DNA from: Paracoccaceae bacterium
Lineage (GTDB): Bacteria; Pseudomonadota; Alphaproteobacteria; Rhodobacterales; Rhodobacteraceae
Reading direction: 5' to 3'
DNA length: 64,000 nt
Assembly: GCA_019454225.1 (NCBI GenBank)
Contig: CP075370.1
Coordinates: 1,788,001-1,852,000 of the forward strand
The notes below the pieces were generated by a model. It worked only from the letters and a program-made list of their open reading frames with translations, made no database searches and was not told the DNA's origin. This document shows, in pieces, positions 1 through 8,478 of this stretch; the first letter of the stretch is position 1; every line of letters starts with the position of its first letter. The position numbers and the translations under genes are program-made.

Positions 1-60
1 CCCCGGTCCCGGATGCTGGCCGATCTGGACCGGCTTGTCGGCGTGGTGGTCCCTGCCTGA
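1..60 (+). CDS. C-terminal fragment of an unidentified protein (cut by left edge)
   Basis: An open frame enters from the left edge and stops at TGA 58-60. It encodes the tail PRSRMLADLDRLVGVVVPA. Nearly all third codon positions are G or C, as in real genes here, and the stop lies 3 bp before the convergent NicO gene. Too little is visible to name a family. It could be a chance open frame, although its position flush against the next gene favours a real gene end. Confidence 0.4.
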   Translation, partial: PRSRMLADLDRLVGVVVPA

Positions 61-63
61 CCG

Positions 64-1086
64 CTACAGCGCCGCGCGCAGCATCGTCAGCGACAGCGCC
101 GCGATGGCCAGCCCGGCGGCAAGTTCCAGCACCGGCAGCGCCCGGGCGATCCGGCCCGAGGCGAGCGTGGACAGCGTGCCCTCGCGCGCCCAGACCGACA
201 GGGCGGCCACGCCCACGGTGATCAGCGCCGTGCCCAGCCCCATCGCATAGGCCCCCGCGATCCCGGCGGCACCGATGCCCATCTGCCAGGTCACGATCAG
301 CAGGAACAGCGCCCCGGTGCAGGGCCGCATCGCCACGCCCGCAACCAGCGCCGCCGCCTCGCGCAGCGAGGTGACCCGGGCCGCCTCCTCGGCCGTCGGC
401 CCGTGGCGGTGCCCGCAGGCGGCGCAGGCCGGTTCGTCGTGGTGGTGGTCGTGGTGGTGATGGTCGTGATGCTGCTGCGCGCCGTGGTCATGTCCGTGCC
501 CGTGGTCGCGCCCGGCGTGGTCATGCGCCGATGCGGTGCGGGCCTGGCGCCGCAGCCCGCGCAGCCCCCGGAACGCCAGCCACAGTCCGATCAGGGCCAC
601 CGCGCCATGGCTCAGCGGCAGCATGATGTCCTCGGCCAGTCCCACCATCCGTTCGCGCGTCCAGTCCAGCAGGAACACCCCGGCATAGACGATGGCCACG
701 GCCACGGTCGCCTGTGCCAGGCTCGACACCAGGGCCAGAGCGGCCAGCCGCAGCACCGGAACCCGCCGCGCCACGCCATAGCCGCCGATCAGCACCTTGC
801 CGTGCCCCGGCCCGGCGGCATGGAACACCCCGTAGGCAAAGGCCAGCGACAGCAGGGCCGCCAGCGCGCCCGGATCGCCGCCGCGCAGCCGCCGGATGGC
901 GCCTGCCAGCGCGTTCTGCGCCGATCGCTGCCCCTCGGCCGCCCAGGCCGCAACCGTGTCGATCCCGCCAGTGGCCCAGAGCACCAGCAGCGGCAGCGCC
1001 GCCACCAGTCCCGCCGCCATCAGGCCGCGCCACAGGCCCGCCCGGGAGGGCCCGCGCGCCGTGCCGCCGATCACCCGTTCACGCAT
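64..1086 (-). CDS. NicO/RcnA-type nickel-cobalt exporter with His-rich loop
   Basis: A 340-residue inner-membrane protein of the NicO family, which exports Ni2+/Co2+. The family signature HAAGPGHGK is at about residues 89-97 and is followed by several hydrophobic segments. A cytoplasmic loop at about 187-228 is packed with histidines plus a CAACGH motif, a likely metal-binding region. The start at 1086 was chosen because the frame upstream of it runs through the DUF1007 gene. It overlaps that gene by 16 bp, so the two are co-transcribed and probably translationally coupled. Metal specificity cannot be read from sequence; Ni/Co is the family default. Confidence 0.88.
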   Translation of the reverse strand: MRERVIGGTARGPSRAGLWRGLMAAGLVAALPLLVLWATGGIDTVAAWAAEGQRSAQNALAGAIRRLRGGDPGALAALLSLAFAYGVFHAAGPGHGKVLIGGYGVARRVPVLRLAALALVSSLAQATVAVAIVYAGVFLLDWTRERMVGLAEDIMLPLSHGAVALIGLWLAFRGLRGLRRQARTASAHDHAGRDHGHGHDHGAQQHHDHHHHDHHHDEPACAACGHRHGPTAEEAARVTSLREAAALVAGVAMRPCTGALFLLIVTWQMGIGAAGIAGAYAMGLGTALITVGVAALSVWAREGTLSTLASGRIARALPVLELAAGLAIAALSLTMLRAAL

Positions 1087-1724
1087 GTCACCCGCGCCTC
1101 TTCCGCATAGGCCGATCCGATGGCGGGAAAGTCCATCTCCAGATCGCCCGTGGCACCCATTTCCTCGATCGCCGCCATCAGGCGGCTGTCGGCGGCCGCG
1201 CGGTCGGGTTCGAAGACCTGAACGGTGCAGGTGCTGCCCGCACCCGTCAGGACCGGCTGTCCCTCGATGAAATACGCGGTGTAATAGCCCGGATCGTAGA
1301 CCTGGATCACCAGATCGGCCCCGGGGGCCAGCGGCTCGACGAAGGTCCGCAGATGGGTCGATGTTATGCGACCGTCGGCATAGCTGGCTGACCAGTCGGA
1401 CGGACGCGACAGCGGCACCTCGAATTCGCCGGCCAGAACGTAAAGATCGCCCAGATAGTCCGGGTCCCAATCCATGTCGAAACCGGAAAGCTGCGCCTCC
1501 TCCTCGGGGGTCAGCACGCCGTCGTAATCGGCGTCCAGCTTGCGGTCCTCGATCATCAGCAGCGAATAGAAATCGTCATAGGTCCAGGTCACCCGCACCG
1601 CCGTGGCCCGCCCCTCGGTGTCGAAGATCACCTCAAGCCCGGTGTCGATGAAGATATGCGGATGCGCATGGGCCGGTCCGGCCAGTCCGAAGGCGATGGT
1701 CATGGCGGCAAGGATGTGGCGCAT
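1071..1724 (-). CDS. DUF1007 periplasmic protein, NicO partner, with EF-hand-like loop
   Basis: A 217-residue secreted protein. A signal peptide (residues 1-20, ending AHA) leaves a mature N-terminus HPH. DUF1007 proteins are typically encoded beside NicO transporters and are thought to help periplasmic metal handling, but the mechanism is unproven. Residues 64-75 form a canonical 12-residue EF-hand loop: Asp at positions 1, 3 and 5, Gly at 6, a hydrophobic residue at 8 and Glu at 12. This suggests bound Ca2+ or another divalent ion. It is the first gene of the two-gene operon. Confidence 0.88.
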   Translation of the reverse strand: MRHILAAMTIAFGLAGPAHAHPHIFIDTGLEVIFDTEGRATAVRVTWTYDDFYSLLMIEDRKLDADYDGVLTPEEEAQLSGFDMDWDPDYLGDLYVLAGEFEVPLSRPSDWSASYADGRITSTHLRTFVEPLAPGADLVIQVYDPGYYTAYFIEGQPVLTGAGSTCTVQVFEPDRAAADSRLMAAIEEMGATGDLEMDFPAIGSAYAEEARVTCVNG

Positions 1725-1733
1725 CGCGCGATC

Positions 1734-2351
1734 CTATCCCTGCGGCGCGCGCGCATCCACCCCCGGCGCGGTCAGGATCACGTCAACCAGCGCCGATCTG
1801 CCCACATGCCGCGACCCCTCGGCCAGCATGTCCTCGTGGTCGCGCGCGACCCGCACGCCCCAGCCCGGAAACGCCGCCACCATCGCCTCGGCCTCGGCCA
1901 GCATCGCCGGGTCCCTCGGGCCCCCGGTGCCCAGCGCCAGCTGGGCAGGTCCATAGCCGTGGTACAGGAACAGCCCGCCGGGCCGCAGCGCCCGCGCGCA
2001 GGCGGCGGCCAGCCTTTCGCGCTCGGGCACGTGGAAATGCACGAAGATCGCGACCACCGCGTCCCAGGGCCCGTCCGATCCGTCCCAGGCCATCACGTCG
2101 GCCTGCCGCAGGGTCAGCGTGACCCCGCGCGTCGCGGCCAGCCGGGCGGCCTTGGCCAGGCCCACGGCCGACTGGTCGATGCCCGTTACCCGATGGCCCT
2201 GACCCGCCAGCCAGACCCCGTTGCGACCCTCGCCTTCTGCCAGGCACAGGACGCGGCTGCCCGGCGGGATCATCGGGGCCGCCCGCACCAGGAAGGCGGC
2301 GGGTTCGGTGCCGAAGATATAGTCGTCGGTCGCGTAGCGTTCGTCCCACAT
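1734..2351 (-). CDS. class I SAM-dependent methyltransferase
   Basis: A 205-residue small methyltransferase. The SAM-binding segment VLCLAEGEGRNGVWLA (about 34-49) is of the TehB/thiopurine-methyltransferase-like type and is followed by the acidic GIDQS motif at about 57-61. The start at 2351 opens the conserved MWDERY.....YIFG N-terminus of this group; longer upstream versions run into the PPK2 gene. The substrate is unknown. The stop lies 9 bp upstream of the DUF1007 start, so all three minus-strand genes may share a transcript. Confidence 0.8.
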   Translation of the reverse strand: MWDERYATDDYIFGTEPAAFLVRAAPMIPPGSRVLCLAEGEGRNGVWLAGQGHRVTGIDQSAVGLAKAARLAATRGVTLTLRQADVMAWDGSDGPWDAVVAIFVHFHVPERERLAAACARALRPGGLFLYHGYGPAQLALGTGGPRDPAMLAEAEAMVAAFPGWGVRVARDHEDMLAEGSRHVGRSALVDVILTAPGVDARAPQG

Positions 2352-2410
2352 GGCCGGCCTCCTGTCTGCGGCAAGGCTAGGGGTGCGGCGGCCCCGCGGC
2401 AAGCGCGCCG

Positions 2411-3355
2411 TCAGGGCCGCGCGGGGGCGGCGTGCCGCAGGGCCCCGCCGCCGATCACCTGCCGCGCCGCGCCCACGATCAGCGGGTCGGGTGGCTGCAC
2501 GACCGCCGGATCCTTGCCCGGATAGTCGAGCCCCGACAGGAAGTGCTGCATGCAGGCCAGCCGCGCGCGCTTCTTGTCGTTCGACTTCACGATGGTCCAT
2601 GGCGCGTCGGCGGTGTCGGTATGGAAGAACATCGCCTCCTTCGCCTCGGTATAGTCGTCCCACTTGTCCAGGCTCGCCTTGTCGATCGGCGACAGCTTCC
2701 ACCGCTTCAGCGGGTCGGTTTCCCGCGCGATGAAGCGGGCGCGCTGTTCCTCGCGCGTCACCGAGAACCAGTACTTGTGCAGCCTGATGCCCGACCGCAC
2801 CAGCATCCGCTCGAACTCCGGGGCCTGGCGCATGAATTCCAGGTATTCGGTGGGCGTGCAGAACCCCATCACCCGTTCGACACCCGCCCGGTTGTACCAG
2901 GACCGGTCGTAGAACACCATTTCACCCGCAGTGGGCAGATGCGCGATGTAGCGCTGAAAGAACCATTCGCCCTTTTCCCGGTCAGAGGGCTTGGTCAGCG
3001 CGACCACCCGTGCATAGCGCGGGTTCAGATGTTCCATGAACCGCTTGATCGTGCCCCCCTTTCCGGCCGCATCGCGCCCCTCGAACAGGATGACGAAGCG
3101 CTGCCCGCTGTCCTGCGCCCAGATCTGCACCTTCAGCAGTTCCGCCTGAAGCCGCAGCTTCTCGGCCTCATAGGCGGCGCGGCCCAGCGGGCGGTGATAG
3201 GGATACTGCCCGGTCTCGAAGGCCTCGCGGATCCGGTCGGGATCGACGGCGGCAAACCGGCGCGGGCCGCCGTCGTGGGCGTCGGGCCGGGGCAGGGGGG
3301 CGGGCTGGGGCACCGGGGCAGCGATATCGGCGGGGATCGTCCGGGCGTCGTCCAT
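2411..3355 (-). CDS. ppk2: polyphosphate kinase 2
   Basis: A 314-residue PPK2-family kinase that transfers phosphate between polyphosphate and nucleotides. The Walker A loop is GRDAAGKGGT (about 93-102), and the Walker B/lid region FYDRSWYNR is at about 148-156. About 40 N-terminal residues are Pro/Ala-rich and precede the fold. The start at 3355 has an AGGAG ribosome-binding site 8 nt upstream (GACAGGAGAACGCC before ATG); a longer frame lacks one. The PPK2 subclass, and hence the preferred nucleotide, cannot be decided by eye. It is divergent from the GST gene. Confidence 0.9.
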   Translation of the reverse strand: MDDARTIPADIAAPVPQPAPLPRPDAHDGGPRRFAAVDPDRIREAFETGQYPYHRPLGRAAYEAEKLRLQAELLKVQIWAQDSGQRFVILFEGRDAAGKGGTIKRFMEHLNPRYARVVALTKPSDREKGEWFFQRYIAHLPTAGEMVFYDRSWYNRAGVERVMGFCTPTEYLEFMRQAPEFERMLVRSGIRLHKYWFSVTREEQRARFIARETDPLKRWKLSPIDKASLDKWDDYTEAKEAMFFHTDTADAPWTIVKSNDKKRARLACMQHFLSGLDYPGKDPAVVQPPDPLIVGAARQVIGGGALRHAAPARP

Positions 3356-3511
3356 GGCGTTCTCCTGTCTGCGGGATCGCGGCGACGATGCGGTGCGCGG
3401 TGGCAGCCCTGAATGACATGGGTCAAGCCTGTCATGATTCCGTTGCAATTGTCCCCTTTCCGTCACGCCCGCGCGGCCCTAGCCTTGGCGCGGAACGGAA
3501 AGGACACCCCC

Positions 3512-4171
3512 ATGATCACCCTTTACGGCGTCGCCCGGTCGCGCGCCACGCGGCCCCTCTGGCTTCTGCATGAAATCGGGCTCGACTTTGCCCATGTGCC
3601 GGTCATTCAGGCCCGCCGGCTGGCCGACCCTGCGGCGGCGGATGCGCCGCTGAACACGGCCTCGCCCGCCTTCCTTGCGGTGAACCCGCAGGGCCAGGTG
3701 CCCGCGATGGAGGATGACGGTCTGGTGCTGACCGAAAGCCTGGCGATCTGCATGCACATCGCACGCCGCCACGGCGGCCCGCTGGCCCCGCAGGACTGGC
3801 GCGAGGCGGCCGAGATCGACCAGTGGGCGCTGTATGGCGCAACCGGCCTGGAAGGTCCGGGGGTCGAGATTCTCTATACATTCATGGACAAGCTCGAGGA
3901 CACGCCCCAGGGCAAGGCCCGTATCGCCGCCGCGACCGAGGTTCTGCAACGCCCCCTGAACCGGCTGGAACAGCACCTTGCCGGGCGCGAGTGGCTGGTC
4001 GGCGGACGCTTTACCGTGGCCGATGTGATGGTGGCCGAATGCCTGCGCTATGGCGCGCTGCACAAGCCGGTGCTGGCCCCCTTTCCGGCGGTCTCGGCCT
4101 GGCTCGCCCGCTGCCAGGCACGGCCGGCCTTCCAGAAGATGTGGGCGCAGCGCAGCGCCGAACCGGCCTGA
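3512..4171 (+). CDS. glutathione S-transferase family protein
   Basis: A 219-residue soluble protein with an N-terminal thioredoxin-like domain and a helical C-terminal domain. The first begins MITLYGVARSRATRPLWLL, typical of GSTs, and carries the QVPAMEDDG and LTESLAI glutathione-site motifs at about 63-85. The second contains the GRFTVADVMVAE N-capping box. The start is set by a GGAAAGGA site shortly upstream. The substrate is unknown; family members conjugate or reduce electrophiles. It is a single gene, divergent from ppk2. Confidence 0.85.
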   Translation: MITLYGVARSRATRPLWLLHEIGLDFAHVPVIQARRLADPAAADAPLNTASPAFLAVNPQGQVPAMEDDGLVLTESLAICMHIARRHGGPLAPQDWREAAEIDQWALYGATGLEGPGVEILYTFMDKLEDTPQGKARIAAATEVLQRPLNRLEQHLAGREWLVGGRFTVADVMVAECLRYGALHKPVLAPFPAVSAWLARCQARPAFQKMWAQRSAEPA

Positions 4172-4328
4172 CGCATCCGGTCCGCAGCAGTCCCGCGGCC
4201 GCCCGGCCACGCGGCCCGGCGGTCGGTGTGGTGCCCGCCCCGCGGTTGCGGCGGCGTGTCCGACCCCACATCTTGCCCCGGGTGCCCCCGCCTGCCACTA
4301 TCGCCGCGACCCGCCCAGGAGCTGCCAC

Positions 4329-6281
4329 ATGCCCAACGACCTTCTTTCCGGCGCCGACACCTATGACGCCTCGTCCATCGAGGTGCTGGAAGGGCTGGAA
4401 CCGGTGCGCAAGCGGCCGGGCATGTATATCGGCGGCACCGACGAACGCGCATTGCACCATCTGGTGGCCGAGGTTCTGGACAACGCGATGGACGAGGCGG
4501 TGGCGGGCCACGCCACCCGGATCGAGGTCGAGTTCCACGCCGACCACGCGGTGACCGTCCGCGACAACGGCCGGGGCATCCCGATTGACCCGCACCCCAA
4601 GTTTCCCGGCAAGTCCGCGCTCGAGGTCATCCTGTGTACCCTGCACTCGGGCGGCAAGTTCAGCGGCAAGGCCTATGAGACCAGCGGCGGCCTGCACGGG
4701 GTGGGGGCCAGCGTCGTCAACGCCCTGTCCGACCGGATGCGGGTCGAGGTGGCCCGCAACCGCGAACTCTTCGCGCAAGAATTCGCGCGCGGCACCCCAC
4801 TGGGCCCCCTGCAGAAGATCGGGCCCGCACCGAACCGTCGCGGCACCACCGTGACCTTTCACCCCGACCCCGAGATCTTCGGCAGCCAGACGCTCAAGCC
4901 GCATCGCGTGATGAAGATGGCCCGGTCCAAGGCCTATCTGTTCTCGGGCGTGGAAATCCGCTGGAAATCCGCCCTGCCCGACGGCGACATGCCGCAGGAG
5001 GCGGTGTTCCACTTTCCCGGCGGGCTGGCCGACTATCTGTCGGACCAGCTGGAAAAGACCACGACCTATGCCGACCGCCCCTTCGCCGGCCGCATCTCGT
5101 TCCAGGAGAAATACGGTCTGCCCGGATCGGTGGAATGGGCGATCAACTGGTCGCCCGCCCGCGACGGCTTCATCCAGAGCTATTGCAACACCGTCCCCAC
5201 CCCCGAGGGCGGCACGCATGAGGCGGGGTTCTGGTGGGCCGTCCTCAAGGGGTTGCGGGCCTATGGCGACCTGGTGAAGAACCGCAAGGCGGAACTCATC
5301 TCGCGCGACGACCTGCTGACGGGGGGATGCGCGCTGCTGTCGGTGTTCATCCGCGACCCGCAGTTCGTGGGCCAGACCAAGGACCGGCTGGCGACCGAGG
5401 ATGCCGGGCGCCTGGTCGAGGGGGCGGTGCGCGACCATTTCGACAACTGGCTGGCATCCGACACGAAATCGGCCGGCGCCATCCTCGATTTCATGGTGCT
5501 GCGCGCCGAGGAACGGCTGCGGCGCCGCGCCGAAAAGGAAACCGCGCGCAAGTCGGCGGTCAAGAAGCTGCGGCTGCCCGGCAAGCTGACCGACTGCACC
5601 GCCAAGAACCGCGAGGGCACCGAACTGTTCATCGTCGAGGGCGACAGCGCGGGCGGCAGCGCCAAGGGCGCGCGCGACCGCGAGACCCAGGCGCTGCTGC
5701 CGCTCAAGGGCAAGATCCTGAACGTGCTCGGCGCCGCCTCGTCGAAACTGCACGAGAATTCCGAGATCCGCGACATCTGCGAAGCTCTGGGCGTGCAGAT
5801 GGGCACGAAGTTCAACGTCGATGACCTGCGCTATGACAAGATCATCATCATGACCGACGCCGATGTCGACGGCGCCCATATCGCCAGCCTGCTGATGACC
5901 TTCTTCTTCAGCCAGATGCGGCCGCTGATCGACAAGGGCCACCTCTACCTCGCCTGCCCGCCGCTCTACCGTCTGACCCAGGGGGCGCGGCGCATCTATG
6001 TGGCCGACGATGCGGAAAAGGAGGAATGGCTGGCCAGGGGGCTGGGCGGCAAGGGCAAGATCGACGTGCAGCGGTTCAAGGGACTGGGCGAGATGGACGC
6101 CAAGGACCTCAAGGACACCACGATGAACCCCGCCACGCGCAAGCTGATCCGGGTCAGCATCGACGAGGATGAACCCGGCGAGACCGGCGAACTGGTCGAG
6201 CGGCTGATGGGCAAGAAGCCCGAACTGCGGTTCCAGTACATCCAGGAGAACGCGCGGTTCGTCGAGGAACTGGATGTCTAG
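4329..6281 (+). CDS. parE: DNA topoisomerase IV subunit B
   Basis: A 650-residue ATPase subunit of topoisomerase IV, which decatenates daughter chromosomes with ParC. The GHKL ATP-binding fold has the DNAMDE Mg/ATP motif, the DNGRGIP motif and the GGLHGVG lid. The TOPRIM domain carries EGDSAGG and the metal-binding DADVDGAH. The length and lack of a long C-terminal insert fit ParE better than the about 800-residue GyrB. The start at 4329 has an AGGAG site (CCCAGGAGCTGCCAC). It lies alone, with a 157-bp non-coding leader in which no clear promoter was recognised. Confidence 0.93.
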   Translation: MPNDLLSGADTYDASSIEVLEGLEPVRKRPGMYIGGTDERALHHLVAEVLDNAMDEAVAGHATRIEVEFHADHAVTVRDNGRGIPIDPHPKFPGKSALEVILCTLHSGGKFSGKAYETSGGLHGVGASVVNALSDRMRVEVARNRELFAQEFARGTPLGPLQKIGPAPNRRGTTVTFHPDPEIFGSQTLKPHRVMKMARSKAYLFSGVEIRWKSALPDGDMPQEAVFHFPGGLADYLSDQLEKTTTYADRPFAGRISFQEKYGLPGSVEWAINWSPARDGFIQSYCNTVPTPEGGTHEAGFWWAVLKGLRAYGDLVKNRKAELISRDDLLTGGCALLSVFIRDPQFVGQTKDRLATEDAGRLVEGAVRDHFDNWLASDTKSAGAILDFMVLRAEERLRRRAEKETARKSAVKKLRLPGKLTDCTAKNREGTELFIVEGDSAGGSAKGARDRETQALLPLKGKILNVLGAASSKLHENSEIRDICEALGVQMGTKFNVDDLRYDKIIIMTDADVDGAHIASLLMTFFFSQMRPLIDKGHLYLACPPLYRLTQGARRIYVADDAEKEEWLARGLGGKGKIDVQRFKGLGEMDAKDLKDTTMNPATRKLIRVSIDEDEPGETGELVERLMGKKPELRFQYIQENARFVEELDV

Positions 6282-6335
6282 CGTTGCCGGCCGCCGCTGA
6301 TGCCCGGGCGTCGGCCCGTCCGTTCGCGCCCGCGC

Positions 6336-7139
6336 TCAGGCCAGGCCGGCCAGCCACCCCCGCAGGCACAGCGCGCCATAGTCGGCGTTCATGGGCACGG
6401 TATCCAGCGTCTCGGTCGTCACACCCCGCCGCTCGATCACCTTTCGGCCGACCGAATACTCTGCCCGGCTGAGGTGCCGCGTGCCCACGGTCGCGGCGGG
6501 CTGGCGGACCAGCGTGGCCCCCAGCCTGCCCAGCGCCGCCGAAAGTCGGTCGGCATGCAGGTCAAAGCCGCGTTCCACCCCCGCAGGGTCCAGCCCGGCG
6601 GGCAGGCGCGGCACGACCGTCTCTTCCCCCGCCGCATCGCTGCCAAGGCCCAGCTCCGACCGGCGCGGGCGCGGCATCACCGCCACCCGGTGCCCCGCCA
6701 GCAGCCCGGCCATCCGCACCGCCAGCGACTGCCGCACCAGATCGTCGCAGAACGCGGCAAAGGCGGGTGCCGACAGCCGCGGCGCCCCGGGATGGTCCAG
6801 CACCCCGTCGATGCCGAAATGCGCCAGCATCGCGAACAGCGAGAACTCGCCCCATTCCGGCCCGACGATCAGCACATGGTCGAAGGCGCGCGGATCGACG
6901 GTCAGCGCCGCACCCTCGGCGCCCGACAGGCTCTCCACCACCTTGCGCATGTTCGGGGTCAGCCCGCCCGGGTCCACCAGGCCGAACCGCCCCTTGCCGT
7001 CATGGGCGAAGGTCTCGAACACCGCGCGCGGCGCGGCAAGGAAGGTCAGCGACACTTCGGGGAACTCGGCCGCCACAAGATCCCATCCCATGCGGATCGC
7101 GGCCGCATGGGAATTGCCGACAACGACGATCCGCATCAT
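6336..7139 (-). CDS. uncharacterised SGNH-like protein paired with GSCFA gene
   Basis: A 267-residue protein beginning MMRIVVVGNSHAAAIRMGWD. A beta strand followed by GNSH near the N-terminus resembles block I of SGNH/GDSL esterases, with the Ser as candidate nucleophile; family membership is an inference. No signal peptide or membrane segment is seen. The start overlaps the end of the GSCFA gene in an ATGA (7136-7139), so the two are translationally coupled. A role in adding or removing acyl groups on a surface glycan fits the neighbourhood. Translation may start at either of the two tandem ATGs. Confidence 0.6.
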   Translation of the reverse strand: MMRIVVVGNSHAAAIRMGWDLVAAEFPEVSLTFLAAPRAVFETFAHDGKGRFGLVDPGGLTPNMRKVVESLSGAEGAALTVDPRAFDHVLIVGPEWGEFSLFAMLAHFGIDGVLDHPGAPRLSAPAFAAFCDDLVRQSLAVRMAGLLAGHRVAVMPRPRRSELGLGSDAAGEETVVPRLPAGLDPAGVERGFDLHADRLSAALGRLGATLVRQPAATVGTRHLSRAEYSVGRKVIERRGVTTETLDTVPMNADYGALCLRGWLAGLA

Positions 7140-8236
7140 CGCGCGAACGCGTCCAGCAGGGCATCCTCGCAGACCAGATCCTCGGTCTCCTGCACCGGCG
7201 GCCGGCCAGCCTTCTGGCGGCGTTCACCCGCCGGCTTGCCGGGCCGGTCGCCGCGCCGCGCGGGGGTCTCCTCGGCCGCCTCCGCCGCCGCCCCGTGGCT
7301 TCGCATGAACAGGCCCATCGCCGTCTCGACGCCCAGCTTCGACACCGACCGCTTGTTCGCCTCGAAGTAGACGCCGCGATTGTTCAGCGAGGTTATCGTC
7401 TCGTAGGACGGGAAATAGTCGGTCCGCGCGCTTTCCTCGTACAGCGTGCCGACCACCGCCCGCAGCACCGCCTTGGAATAGCAGGTCGCAACCTCGACAT
7501 GCTGTCCCGAGGCCGTCGCCGTCAGCGGCACGGGCGATACCGTCAGCATGAAGCGGATCTTGGGGTTCAGTTTCACCAGCCGCTGACGCACCTCGCGGAA
7601 ATCCGCCAGCACGGCCTGGAAGCCCAGGTTGGTGAAGGCATGGACCTCGGGGTCAAAGGTTCCCGCGATGGTGCCGGGCGCGGTGGGATAGACCGTGCCG
7701 GTCGCGCGATGCGACCATGTCTCGGTCAGCCCGAAGGTAAAGACGAACAGGTCGGCGGCCGCGAACGCCTCGCGCACCTTCTCAAGATGCAGCTTGCGAT
7801 GCTCCATCACCAGTTCGGGCGTGTCCAGCCCGTCAGGCTCGACACTGGGGCGCAGCGCGTCGAAATAGCGTCCCTTGCGCTCCCACACCGGATCGGCGGG
7901 CGTGAACTCGCCCCAGGCTTCCTTCAGCAACTGCAACAGTTGCCGCGACGTGTAGATGTTGCCGTAGCGCGCCGAATACAGCCGATAGCCGAACCTGTTC
8001 GCGGCCTCGTCGCTGATCCCCGCTGGCGCAGGCTCGACGTCCAGCACGTTGAAGCCACCCTTCCGCAGCGTGCGGCCCACGTGCTGCGCAAAGCACGACC
8101 CCGCCGTGACGATCCGCATCCGCTTGTTGATCGGGAAGCGCGGCACATAAAGCTCGCCGGGGTCGAGCGGTTCGCGCTCGGCCACCGCATTGCGCCAGTA
8201 GGCCTTCGGAGGAAGGTCGGAATAGGGCGAATTCAT
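7136..8236 (-). CDS. GSCFA domain-containing protein
   Basis: A 366-residue protein with the defining motif GSCFA at about residues 46-50 (RIVTAGSCFAQHVG), then FGLTETW and conserved SPVPLTAT motifs. GSCFA proteins are SGNH-like and are presumed to act on carbohydrate esters, though none is well characterised. The C-terminal about 60 residues are Arg/Ala/Pro-rich and look disordered. The start at 8236 has AGGAG 7 nt upstream; a GTG one codon earlier has poorer spacing. It is the first gene of an operon with the SGNH-like gene downstream. Confidence 0.85.
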   Translation of the reverse strand: MNSPYSDLPPKAYWRNAVAEREPLDPGELYVPRFPINKRMRIVTAGSCFAQHVGRTLRKGGFNVLDVEPAPAGISDEAANRFGYRLYSARYGNIYTSRQLLQLLKEAWGEFTPADPVWERKGRYFDALRPSVEPDGLDTPELVMEHRKLHLEKVREAFAAADLFVFTFGLTETWSHRATGTVYPTAPGTIAGTFDPEVHAFTNLGFQAVLADFREVRQRLVKLNPKIRFMLTVSPVPLTATASGQHVEVATCYSKAVLRAVVGTLYEESARTDYFPSYETITSLNNRGVYFEANKRSVSKLGVETAMGLFMRSHGAAAEAAEETPARRGDRPGKPAGERRQKAGRPPVQETEDLVCEDALLDAFAR

Positions 8237-8478
8237 CACGATTCTCCTGCCGGTCCGGTTGGCTGGACCCTAGACCTGCGGGTCGGGGGCGCCAACGCAA
8301 AATCGTCGCAGGTCCCCCGGCCCCCGCTGCCGGTCCGGGCGGCTGCACCATTTACCGGCAGTCTGCGCGGGCATCGGCGTCAGCCCGCCAGGCTCGCGCG
8401 TATCGTCGGCTCACGCCGCCGCTGTCCGCCCGATGCTTCGCGACAGCCACGCGGCGGTCCCGCACCGCACCGCGCGCC

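Noticed and set aside
4011-5942. 643-codon open frame antisense to parE
   Set aside because: parE has intact GHKL and TOPRIM motifs; the antisense frame has none and overlaps the GST gene end.
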